12,884 nucleotides of DNA. Source: JBLHLB01 sp047618505. GTDB lineage: Bacteria; Planctomycetota; UBA1135; GCA-002686595. The stretch's first letter is position 1, and each line of letters opens with the position of its first letter. The stretch covers positions 1-12,884 of the forward strand of contig JBLHLB010000082.1 of NCBI GenBank assembly GCA_047618505.1. Direction: 5' to 3'. Of this stretch, positions 1 to 6,725 are shown piece by piece. The notes under the pieces are model-generated. The model did no database searches, was not told the DNA's origin, and worked only from the letters and a program-made list of their open reading frames with translations. The position numbers and the translations under genes are program-made.

Positions 1-1
1 A

Positions 2-2866
2 TCGGCGGCGGACATGGAGCGCGATTTCCTGCACCTGCATGTGGGCCAACGGTTCGGTTCTGAGCAGTTGATGGAACGCCTAGTGAATGCCGGTTACACA
101 CGCCAACCACTGGCCGAGAAACCTGGGGAGGTCAGCCTGCGGGGCGACATCCTGGACGTCTATCCCTTTGCTGCGGAGCTGCCCGTGCGCTTGGAGCTCT
201 TCGATGAGGAGCTTGAGTCCATCCGCACCTACGACCCCGGGTCGCAGCGCTCGGTGGAAATCGTGAAGCACATGGCACTGTCCCTCGTCAGCGACGCGGG
301 CGGTGTGGAAGACGGGGACGGATCGTCGCCCTGGTCGATGCTCTCGCGCTCGACGATTGTAGTCGAGCTGGAGCCGCTACGCCTCGCCGAACAGGCCGAG
401 GGCATGCGCGTACGCTCGACTGCCCACCAACGTGCCCTGGCCGGACTACGTGAATGGTCGGACAAGAAGACCCGACTCTCCCTGCAAAGTCTGCCCGCCG
501 GACAGTTGGGCTTCGACTCGCGCTCGATCCAAAAACTGTCCGTCGGCATGCACGACGCAGCGCGGGCACTGGGAGATGCGACAAAGGACGGAACCGAGGC
601 CTTCGTCCTCTGCCGCACTGACGGTGAAGCACAACGCGTAATCAAACTGCTCGGCGACGATCTGCCCCACGTGCATGTGCGCCTGGGCGGAGTGGCGCGG
701 GGCTTCCGATTGCTGGATCCGCCGTTGATCGTCCTTGACCACCACGAACTCGCGGGAGTCCTGGGTACCAGGCGCCAGGCGCCAGAACGCAAGAAGCACG
801 ACGTACGTGCCCTCGAAAGCTTCTTCGAGCTAAAGCGCGGGGACTTGACGGTCCATGCTGTCCATGGAGTCGGGCGCTTCATCGGCCTGGAACGCATGGA
901 GCGCGCCGGTGGTGAAGAGGAGCACCTGCGGATCCTCTTCGCTGACGAAGTCACCGTCTACGTACCCGTCTCGCGTATTGATCTGGTGCAGCGCTACGTG
1001 GGCAGCGGCTCCTCCGCCCCGCCCCTAGACAAGGTCGGTGGCCACGCCTTCCGGCGTCGTAAGGAGAAGGTCGAGAAGGCTCTCTTCGATCTGGCGGCCG
1101 AGCTGCTCGAGGTCCAGGCCAAGCGCGAACTCAAGCTGCGGGAGCCCTGGGTGTGGGACCAGGACATGGTCGATTCCATGCTCTCCGCCTTCCCCTACGA
1201 GAGCACCTCAGACCAAGTCAAAGCGGACGGCGAAATTGCAGGGGATATGGGCTCCGGGGCACCTATGGACCGCTTGCTCTGCGGGGACGTGGGTTTTGGG
1301 AAAACCGAAGTCGCCATGCGCGCGGCCTTCCGTGCTGTTTCGGCCGGTGCGCAGGTGGCACTGCTTGTGCCGACGACCGTACTCGCTGCGCAGCACCTTA
1401 AGACCTTCTGTGCGCGCTTCGCCGACTTCCCCATCACAGTCGAAGGTCTCTCGCGCTACGTCACGGGCAAGAAGGCCAAGGATATTGTGGCACGGGCTTC
1501 CCGTGGACAAGTCGACATCCTGATCGGGACGCACCGTATCCTCTCCAAGGACGTGGAGCTGCCCAAGCTCGGGCTTGTCATCATCGACGAGGAACAGCGC
1601 TTCGGCGTCAAGCACAAGGAGCACTTCAAGACCCTGCGTGCCCAGGTCGACCTTCTGACCCTCTCGGCTACGCCGATCCCGCGAACCCTGCACATGTCAC
1701 TTTCCGGTCTGCGTGACATCTCCGCCCTGGCGGAACCGCCGATTGGGCGGCAGGAGATCGAGACCGTTCTGATTTGGCAACAGGACGTCGACAAGATTCG
1801 TGAGGCGATGCTGCGGGAACACACGCGTGGAGGACAGACCTTCTTCCTGCACAACCGCGTGCAGTCAATCGAGCGCCGGGCGCGCGAGATGCGCGCCCTC
1901 GTGCCTGAGTGTCGCTACGCCATCGGGCACGGACAAATGGGCGGCAAGGCGCTGAAGCAAGTCATGGACAGCTTCATCTCTGGCGAGACCGAATGCCTTA
2001 TGGCCACGACGATCATCGAGAACGGCGTCGACGTCCCCACAGCAGGAACGATTCTAATCGACGAGGCAGACATGTTTGGCCTCTCAGAACTACACCAGCT
2101 ACGTGGTCGTGTGGGCCGCGGAAGTCACAAGGCCTACTGTTACCTCCTGCTCGACAAGACCAAGCCGATGCGCGACGTAGCGCGCAAGCGGCTCAAGGCC
2201 CTGGAGGAGTTGACGCACCTGGGAGCCGGCTTCCAGATTTCCATGAAGGATCTCGAGATCCGCGGCGCGGGCAATCTCCTGGGTCCTCAGCAATCCGGAC
2301 ACATCGCGGCCATCGGGTACGACATGTACTGCCGTCTGTTGCAACGCACGGTGGAACGCCTGCGCCTGGCCCCGGACCCCAACGCGGATGGGGTGCGCGA
2401 GGAGCTTGCCCGTCTGGTGCCTGCGGAAGTGACCGCAGACATCGAAGCTGCAGCTGTCGAGATCGAATTGGGCGTGCGCGCCTTCCTGCCCTCCACTTGG
2501 ATCAAGGATGTGGACGAACGGCTAGAGCTCCTGCGCGAACTGAACCGCATCCACACAGACGGTGATGCGAACGATGCCTTGACGATGCTGCGCGATCGCT
2601 TTGGTCGCGTGCCCCAGGAGGCCAAGACCCTGGTCAGTCAATTCCGCTTCCGCGCGCGGCTTGCGGAGCTTGGGATTCGACGCCTGCTCTACCGCGAGGA
2701 CGTGTACGTGCTCGAGTACTCCGATCGCATCACCCTGGAAGAAGCCCTGGCGGGCAAGCGGGCAGAGCTGCGGCCCATGGCCTCGGGCAAAGCCCACCTG
2801 GTGCTGCCGCCGAAGAAGCGCACAGCCAAGCGCGCCTGGGAATGGATCGCAGGCCTGCTGCAGTAG
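2..2866 (+). CDS. mfd: Transcription-repair coupling factor Mfd, 5'-truncated
   Basis: Mfd is a cytoplasmic ATP-dependent DNA translocase that removes RNA polymerase stalled at lesions and recruits UvrA. The frame is open to the window edge, and the first residues match the UvrB-homology region well inside known Mfd proteins, so the gene starts upstream. About 954 residues are present, against 1148 in E. coli. Visible in order: the end of the UvrB-like module; a CarD-like RNA-polymerase-interaction domain (about nt 830-1010, with VHAVHGVGRF); a superfamily 2 helicase core with Walker A GDVGFGKT (1283-1306), DEEQ box (1586-1597), SATPIPRT, ENGVDVP (from 2018) and QLRGRVGRG (from 2096); and a C-terminal TRCF domain (about 2420-2700). 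The catalytic motifs are intact. The internal ATG at 14 is not the true start. The next gene encodes an exported foldase, an arrangement I recall from several phyla. Identity is secure; only the N-terminus is missing. Confidence 0.97.
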   Translation, partial: SAADMERDFLHLHVGQRFGSEQLMERLVNAGYTRQPLAEKPGEVSLRGDILDVYPFAAELPVRLELFDEELESIRTYDPGSQRSVEIVKHMALSLVSDAGGVEDGDGSSPWSMLSRSTIVVELEPLRLAEQAEGMRVRSTAHQRALAGLREWSDKKTRLSLQSLPAGQLGFDSRSIQKLSVGMHDAARALGDATKDGTEAFVLCRTDGEAQRVIKLLGDDLPHVHVRLGGVARGFRLLDPPLIVLDHHELAGVLGTRRQAPERKKHDVRALESFFELKRGDLTVHAVHGVGRFIGLERMERAGGEEEHLRILFADEVTVYVPVSRIDLVQRYVGSGSSAPPLDKVGGHAFRRRKEKVEKALFDLAAELLEVQAKRELKLREPWVWDQDMVDSMLSAFPYESTSDQVKADGEIAGDMGSGAPMDRLLCGDVGFGKTEVAMRAAFRAVSAGAQVALLVPTTVLAAQHLKTFCARFADFPITVEGLSRYVTGKKAKDIVARASRGQVDILIGTHRILSKDVELPKLGLVIIDEEQRFGVKHKEHFKTLRAQVDLLTLSATPIPRTLHMSLSGLRDISALAEPPIGRQEIETVLIWQQDVDKIREAMLREHTRGGQTFFLHNRVQSIERRAREMRALVPECRYAIGHGQMGGKALKQVMDSFISGETECLMATTIIENGVDVPTAGTILIDEADMFGLSELHQLRGRVGRGSHKAYCYLLLDKTKPMRDVARKRLKALEELTHLGAGFQISMKDLEIRGAGNLLGPQQSGHIAAIGYDMYCRLLQRTVERLRLAPDPNADGVREELARLVPAEVTADIEAAAVEIELGVRAFLPSTWIKDVDERLELLRELNRIHTDGDANDALTMLRDRFGRVPQEAKTLVSQFRFRARLAELGIRRLLYREDVYVLEYSDRITLEEALAGKRAELRPMASGKAHLVLPPKKRTAKRAWEWIAGLLQ

Positions 2867-2909
2867 CCCCTGGCTCGTCTCCGGCATGAATCCCCCGGCG
2901 GCTTCCGCC

Positions 2910-2929
2910 CTCGGGCTTGCCCCGAGCGG
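2910..2929 (+). repeat. REP-like hairpin motif, copy 1
   Basis: The order is CTCGGG, 3-nt spacer, GCCCC, one base, AGCGG. CTCGGG pairs with CCCGAG at 2921-2926 to form a 6-bp stem. The motif lies between the mfd stop and the ribosome-binding site of the next gene. Related copies occur at 10353-10373 and 12076-12096. There is no T-run after it, so it is not a typical intrinsic terminator. Confidence 0.5.
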
Positions 2930-2952
2930 CATCAGGGAGAACACTCTGGCCC

Positions 2953-4086
2953 ATGATCACTCTCGTGCTTCCCCTGGTTGGGCTCTTGGTCCTGCCGGCC
3001 CCCTCTCTCCTTCCCCAGACCGGCCAGGACTCAAAGTCGGGCCTACGCACGGCCGCCGAATTGGAGGCCGAGGGTTGGACCCTGGTGGACGCGGTCGTTT
3101 CACAGGCGGGAGATGGCGTGATTACGCGGGGCGACCTCGATCGCTTCCTGGGACAACGCCTGGGGCCGAACGTGACCCAAGAGCAGGTACAGGAGATGGT
3201 TCCGCGGGCATTGGAAACCCTCGAGACGATCGAGCTGGAGACCCAAGCCGGCGAAGACATGGGGATCCCCGAGGCGGAACTTGAGCGAAACGTCCAGGGC
3301 CAAATGGACGAGCGGCGCCGCACAGAGGGGGTTTCCGCGACCCTCGACTACCTCGACTCCAGGGGTCTTGATGCGCACAACGCGCTCACGACCCAGGTTC
3401 GTGAACTCAAGAGCATCCTGTGGCGACGCGATAAGCTCGGGCTCCCGGGCGCGGCTGGCCGCCGGGTTTCCCGCGACAAGTTTCTACGCCCCGGCACGCT
3501 GCGATCCTTCTACCGCGAGAACCGTGACGCCCTGGGTGACCCGCCGACCGTTCGATTCCAACGCATTGCGATCGCCTGCGACGAGCTGACCCCCGAAGGA
3601 GTCGAACTTGCGCGGCTTGAGAGCCTGGACCTCATTGCTCGTATGGCCGAGGGCGAAACGTTCGACGACCTCCTCTTGACGGAAGGCGACGAGGATCCCG
3701 TCAACTCGCTGGAGGAATGGCAGACGATTCCGGATCTGTCCCGACTCGATCCGGATCTGGCAGAATTCGGCTCCCGGGCACCGGAACGCAGCATCTTTCC
3801 CCAGCCCCTGGGCGCATTCCCCGCCGCGGAATCCCCCGGTGCCCAGCCCCAGCAGATTGGGTGGTTCATCTACCGCCTGAACGACCGTGTGGCCGGAACT
3901 CCCCCGCCCTTCGAGAGCCGATTGACCCAACGGAAGCTGCGTGAGCTCCTGGGTTCTCGCTGGGAGTCCGCAGTTCTGGCCCAGGCACGCGATGAGCTCG
4001 CCGGTGGCTCCTATGCCTGGCGCCACTGGTTCTTCGGCGGTGCGCCCGCCCTGGAAACTGCGGGGCCGCCCGTTCCGGGTCGCTAG
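2953..4086 (+). CDS. Exported SurA/parvulin-like peptidyl-prolyl isomerase or chaperone
   Basis: This is probably an envelope folding factor of 377 residues. Residues 1-22 are a hydrophobic export segment without a basic n-region, followed by a SurA-N-like helical region (about 34-180). A parvulin-like region follows (about 184-305): FYRENRDALG, a strand VRFQRIAI, an amphipathic helix ending EGETFDDLL, then GWFIYRLNDRVAG and PFE, which match the end of a parvulin fold. The first strand lacks the RHI-type histidine of active parvulins, so it may act only as a chaperone. I chose the ATG at 2953 because AGGGAGA (2934-2940) sits 12 nt upstream. A TTG at 2917 would add two arginines to the signal's n-region but lies inside the hairpin motif at 2910-2929. 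Its position directly downstream of mfd supports the assignment. The fold call is fairly good; catalytic activity is uncertain. Confidence 0.72.
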   Translation: MITLVLPLVGLLVLPAPSLLPQTGQDSKSGLRTAAELEAEGWTLVDAVVSQAGDGVITRGDLDRFLGQRLGPNVTQEQVQEMVPRALETLETIELETQAGEDMGIPEAELERNVQGQMDERRRTEGVSATLDYLDSRGLDAHNALTTQVRELKSILWRRDKLGLPGAAGRRVSRDKFLRPGTLRSFYRENRDALGDPPTVRFQRIAIACDELTPEGVELARLESLDLIARMAEGETFDDLLLTEGDEDPVNSLEEWQTIPDLSRLDPDLAEFGSRAPERSIFPQPLGAFPAAESPGAQPQQIGWFIYRLNDRVAGTPPPFESRLTQRKLRELLGSRWESAVLAQARDELAGGSYAWRHWFFGGAPALETAGPPVPGR

Positions 4087-4525
4087 GCTGCCGAGAAAGC
4101 TCCCAAGCCCCTATCCCTGGGCCACTAAAGGAGTTACGGCGCCCGATTGCATCCGGGTACAGCATCGTACAGCCGGCGAAGATCGGGGACTTGCGAGGGA
4201 TTTCAGTTCTCTGCCCCGGAGTTGGGCGACCGCGACCATTCGCCTGGATAGACTGCTCGGCCACACCGCCTGAGTGACCCTTGCCGGGCCCATCCGACGG
4301 GAATGTGGACCCTCTCTTTCAGCCCAAGAGCGCCTCCCATGGGTCGAGAACGGACCCAAAAAGACCTCGAATCAGCTGAACCGAAGGAACGGCTGACCGT
4401 TCTGGACCCACTCTCGCCCCATCCTGCCCCCATTACCGCGGTTCTGACTGCGAATCGAGGCACGGAACTCTCCTCCGCCCGCCACCGCATCCGTTGCTGC
4501 GGGCCCATCCTCCCCAGATCGAATC
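4087..4525. other. Long intergenic region upstream of paralogue A
   Basis: No convincing gene is seen here. It contains a perfect 6-bp hairpin, GAACGG / CCGTTC with a CTGA loop (4387-4402), and a weaker GGGTC / GACCC stem (4341-4357). AAAGGAG at 4125-4131 resembles a Shine-Dalgarno sequence, but no start codon lies at a suitable distance. I could not identify clear -35/-10 boxes or a known riboswitch. The promoter and a long leader for the gene at 4526 presumably lie here. Confidence 0.4.
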
Positions 4526-6076
4526 ATGTCCGAAGCCGACTATAAAGGCATCGAGATCGAAGCCACCCTTCCCAAGCCCTGGGAAGAAGAGACGACGTTC
4601 AACGACGTCCTTTACGACTGGATGGGTCGCGCCCCCTGGCTGGCGATCTCCGTGGCTGCTCACCTCTTGGTGTTCATCATCGTGCAGTCGATCCCCTGGG
4701 GCGCCTTCGGCGGCGACGATGAGACCAGCTTCGAGGCCACGACTGTGAAGGCCCCCGAAGAGGAGCTCGAGGAGCCGGAAGAGGAAATCGAGGAGGAGAT
4801 CGAAGAGGAGCCCATCGAGGAGCCGGTTCTCAAGGATGCGGAGGTCTCTGATCACAACGAGACCGACGACAACCAAGAGTTTGAATCCTCCGAAGGTGAC
4901 CCGGACTTCAACTCCGACTCCCCCTTCGATAGCGACAACCTCAACGACGTCATCGGAATCGGTGGCGGCGCGGGTGGTAAGTTCGGTGGTCGCCTGGGCG
5001 GCAGCCGCAACCTGCGCGCCGGTGGCTCCGGAACCGAGCAGGCCCTCAAGGACGGCCTCGAGTGGCTCAAGAACCATCAGAACCCGGACGGCAGTTGGGA
5101 CGCCGACGGCTTCGAGACGCACTGCCCCGCGGGACAGGACTGCGGTGACCCCGGCCACGCAACCCACGACGTTGGGTTGACTGGTCTGGCTCTCCTGGCG
5201 TTCCTCGGGGACGGCCACACGGAAAGCCAAGGCGCCTACATTGACGTCGTAAAGCGCGGCATCCAATGGCTGAAGGAACAGCAGGACCGCGACAATGGCC
5301 TGATCGGAGAGGACTCCAGCAACGAGTTCATCTATGACCACGCCATCGCCACCCTGGCGATTTGCGAGGCCTACTACTTTTCCAAGAGTCCGCGCCTGAA
5401 GAGCACGGCGCAGAAGGCCATCAACTACATCGCCCGCGCGCGCTATCAGTATGGCGCATGGCGTTACGACGTGCCCTCCAACGGAGACGGCGACACCTCG
5501 GTCACGGGCTGGATGGTCTTCGCCTTGACCTCCGCGAAGGAAGCGGGTCTCACGGTTGACCCCACGGCCGTCGAAGGCGCCTTGGCTTTCATCGACGAGA
5601 TGACCGATCCCGTCACGGGACGCGTTGGCTACAACAGTGTTGGCAGCGTGTCGTCACGGACAAGTACCAACGAGCACTTCCCCCCGGACAAAGGTGAGGG
5701 CATGACCGCTGTGGGTCTGCTCTGCCGCTTCTTCCTGGACCAGGATCCGAAGGACTTCCCCATCATGAAGAAGCACGCGGCTCTGCTCGAGGCCACGCTT
5801 CCCGAGTGGGATCCCGACGGCTTCGGCTGTGACATGTACTACTGGTACTACGGTTCCTACGCCCTCTTCCAAATGGGCGGCGAGGGTTGGAAGAAGTGGA
5901 ACAAGGCCATGAAAGCTGCGGTGGTCGATAGCCAGTGCAAGGAAGCGCACAAGAAAGGCTCTTGGGATCCGGTGGGACCCTGGGGGTATTCCGGAGGTCG
6001 TGTGTATTCCACCGCGACGATGGTTTTGTGCCTCGAGGTCTACTTCCGCTACGGCCGGGTGCTCGGCGCCAGGTAA
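4526..6076 (+). CDS. TonB-like-anchored prenyltransferase/squalene-oxidase-repeat protein (paralogue A)
   Basis: A 516-residue envelope protein of unknown function. Residues 1-35 form a charged, probably cytoplasmic tail. Residues 36-57 are a single transmembrane helix with SVAAH (S42, H46), the spacing of the S-x3-H pair in the TonB helix. Residues 62-140 are a very acidic linker (Glu/Asp with Pro) and 144-169 a Gly/Arg-rich segment. From about 171 to the end lies an alpha/alpha-barrel repeat domain of the squalene-cyclase/prenyltransferase type, with QW-like motifs NPDGSWD, YGAWRYD, WYYGSYALFQ and GSWDP. The DxDD acid of squalene-hopene cyclases is absent; NGDGDTSVTGW stands near there, so cyclase chemistry is unlikely. 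C200 and C206 flank a His/Asp/Gly-rich loop. There is no Shine-Dalgarno sequence before the ATG. It is closely related to the gene at 6726, and a terminator follows 22 nt after the stop. Domain layout is solid; the role is unknown. Confidence 0.88.
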   Translation: MSEADYKGIEIEATLPKPWEEETTFNDVLYDWMGRAPWLAISVAAHLLVFIIVQSIPWGAFGGDDETSFEATTVKAPEEELEEPEEEIEEEIEEEPIEEPVLKDAEVSDHNETDDNQEFESSEGDPDFNSDSPFDSDNLNDVIGIGGGAGGKFGGRLGGSRNLRAGGSGTEQALKDGLEWLKNHQNPDGSWDADGFETHCPAGQDCGDPGHATHDVGLTGLALLAFLGDGHTESQGAYIDVVKRGIQWLKEQQDRDNGLIGEDSSNEFIYDHAIATLAICEAYYFSKSPRLKSTAQKAINYIARARYQYGAWRYDVPSNGDGDTSVTGWMVFALTSAKEAGLTVDPTAVEGALAFIDEMTDPVTGRVGYNSVGSVSSRTSTNEHFPPDKGEGMTAVGLLCRFFLDQDPKDFPIMKKHAALLEATLPEWDPDGFGCDMYYWYYGSYALFQMGGEGWKKWNKAMKAAVVDSQCKEAHKKGSWDPVGPWGYSGGRVYSTATMVLCLEVYFRYGRVLGAR

Positions 6077-6098
6077 CCCCGGCGGCGGGAGAGGGAAA

Positions 6099-6135
6099 GG
6101 GGTTGGGAACGCGGAAGCGTTTCCAACCCCTTTTT
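6099..6135 (+). terminator. Intrinsic terminator of paralogue A
   Basis: A 14-bp stem, GGGGTTGGGAACGC (6099-6112) with GCGTTTCCAACCCC (6117-6130), has one G-T wobble and is closed by a GGAA (GNRA-type) tetraloop. A TTTTT tract follows at 6131-6135, and AAA just before the stem can extend the pairing. It lies 22 nt after the stop of gene A. On the minus strand only TTT follows, so it should work mainly for plus-strand transcription. Confidence 0.92.
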
Positions 6136-6157
6136 CGTTGTGCCCGCCGGGGGGTTG

Positions 6158-6242
6158 CCTGGCGCTCGAGGCCGGCCGGCGGAAGTTGACCTCGAGGCAC
6201 AAAACCATCGTCGCGGTGGAATACACACGACCTGCGGAATAC
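6158..6242 (-). pseudogene. Inverted remnant of the paralogue A 3' end
   Basis: Read on the minus strand, this encodes GRVYSTATMVLCLEV followed by NFRRPASSAR, matching the C-terminus of paralogue A. One codon is lost and the stop has become CAA. Over 46 nt it is identical to gene A, including all nine silent positions where gene B differs, so it derives from A and is recent. It has no upstream remainder of the gene and runs antisense toward gene A. It is a non-coding fragment, not a gene. Confidence 0.85.
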
Positions 6243-6254
6243 ATGTTTCTGGCG

Positions 6255-6295
6255 TCAACGCCTGACGGCGTTGAGCGCGGGCCGGAGGCCTGCGC
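6255..6295. repeat. Two tandem short hairpins
   Basis: TCAACGCC / GGCGTTGA (6255-6262 with 6267-6274) is a perfect 8-bp stem with a TGAC loop. It abuts GCGCGGGCC / GGCCTGCGC (6275-6283 with 6287-6295), a 9-bp stem with one G-T wobble and a GGA loop. They sit between the inverted gene fragment and the larger hairpin at 6299. There is no T-tract after them. Function is unknown. Confidence 0.6.
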
Positions 6296-6298
6296 GTC

Positions 6299-6464
6299 CT
6301 AGCAGTCCGTTAAAAAACAGCAGCTTCTCGGTTGGTCTCCACAAATTGCCTGGCAAGGCGTCGGGTTCTCCGCGTAGCTGTACCTACACGGGTGGTTCCG
6401 ACAACGCAGCCAGGCGATTTGTGGGGGCCGAGCCAGGAGTTGCTGTTTTTCAACGGGCTGCTAG
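6299..6464. mobile_element. 166-bp palindromic element, MITE-like or structured-RNA hairpin
   Basis: The 56-nt ends (6299-6354 and 6409-6464) are imperfect inverted repeats that align without gaps with 10 mismatches. The outer part reads CAGTCCGTTAAAAAACAG on the left and CTGTTTTTCAACGGGCTG on the right, and both ends are bounded by CTAG, which could include a TA or CTAG target duplication. The inner 54 nt also fold, with GTAG / CTAC around a CTGTAC loop near 6381. There is no ORF for a transposase. Seven of the 10 mismatches are G-T pairs on the plus strand, so the RNA hairpin would be nearly complete. It may be a non-autonomous transposon, a REP/BIME-type repeat or a structured RNA. Confidence 0.6.
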
Positions 6465-6688
6465 TTGCGCGTCTCTGTTGCGCGTATTGGTCTTGGGGTG
6501 GGTGTCTTGCTAGGGGGCGTGATCGGGTGTCGCTGTGGGGTTTGTGGAGTGACTGGGGGCAGGGCTTGCCTTGTGATCTTGTGTTGTTTTGAACCGACTA
6601 AGTACTTGTTCGTTTCAGAGGGCGCGCAAGGTCCTTAGCCACGAGTTGTTTCTTGACCTGTGGAACGGAGCGCCTTGTGAGTTTGTTC

Positions 6689-6703
6689 ATGCACGCAGTG
6701 CAT
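6689..6703. promoter_or_regulatory. Operator-like palindrome before paralogue B
   Basis: ATGCAC-GCA-GTGCAT is a perfect 6-bp inverted repeat around 3 nt. It ends 11 nt before the Shine-Dalgarno sequence of the gene at 6726. It could bind a dimeric regulator, or form a small hairpin in the 5' UTR that affects translation. Paralogue A has no equivalent. Confidence 0.4.
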
Positions 6704-6714
6704 AACCATTCCTT

Positions 6715-6720
6715 AGGAGA
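6715..6720 (+). promoter_or_regulatory. Ribosome-binding site of paralogue B
   Basis: AGGAGA lies 5 nt before the ATG at 6726 and fixes that start. It contrasts with paralogue A, whose ATG has only pyrimidine-rich sequence and GATCGAATC upstream. Confidence 0.75.
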
Positions 6721-6725
6721 GATCT

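Larger units (their letters stand above)
5986..6242. repeat. Long imperfect inverted repeat spanning the 3' end of paralogue A
   Basis: The last ~90 bp of gene A recur in inverted orientation beyond its terminator. The arms pair from 5986 with 6242 inward. Positions 5995-6040 are a perfect 46-nt match to the reverse complement of 6188-6233. After one mismatch the match continues, with a 3-nt gap, through the region of the stop codon and into the terminator stem at the centre. The axis is near 6115. Confidence 0.9.
6465..6725 (+). other. G/T-rich leader upstream of paralogue B
   Basis: No gene is seen. From 6465 to about 6592 the plus strand is strongly enriched in G and T, with only about seven A residues. 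It carries repeated G-runs (about 6490-6565, including GGGG, GGG, GGGGG, GGG, GGGG and GGGGG) that could form G-quadruplexes. A possible but weak promoter is TTGACC (6653-6658) with TGTGAG 17 nt downstream. Positions 6689-6703 hold an operator-like palindrome, followed by a good Shine-Dalgarno sequence. Confidence 0.4.

Noticed and set aside
229..954. 241-codon minus-strand frame opposite mfd
   Set aside because: It is Ser/Arg/Pro-rich antisense shadow typical of GC-rich genes.
2917..2952. TTG start for the foldase gene
   Set aside because: It lies within the hairpin motif. The ATG at 2953 has a good Shine-Dalgarno sequence and begins directly at the hydrophobic segment.
4087..4525. Possible riboswitch or small ORF in the leader of paralogue A
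   Set aside because: Only short hairpins were seen, with no known aptamer signature and no start codon at a proper distance from the AAAGGAG.
4433..5341. 302-codon minus-strand frame opposite paralogue A
   Set aside because: It is a shadow of the GC-rich coding strand with no recognisable domain, and is fully antisense to a clear gene.
5654..6244. A 196-codon minus-strand frame that begins with a perfect match to the C-terminus of paralogue A
   Set aside because: The match comes from the inverted duplicate. Beyond it the frame reads through the terminator and antisense to gene A, so it is not a gene.
6653..6681. Sigma70-like promoter before paralogue B
   Set aside because: The -35 TTGACC is acceptable but the -10 TGTGAG is poor, so it is mentioned only as a weak possibility.
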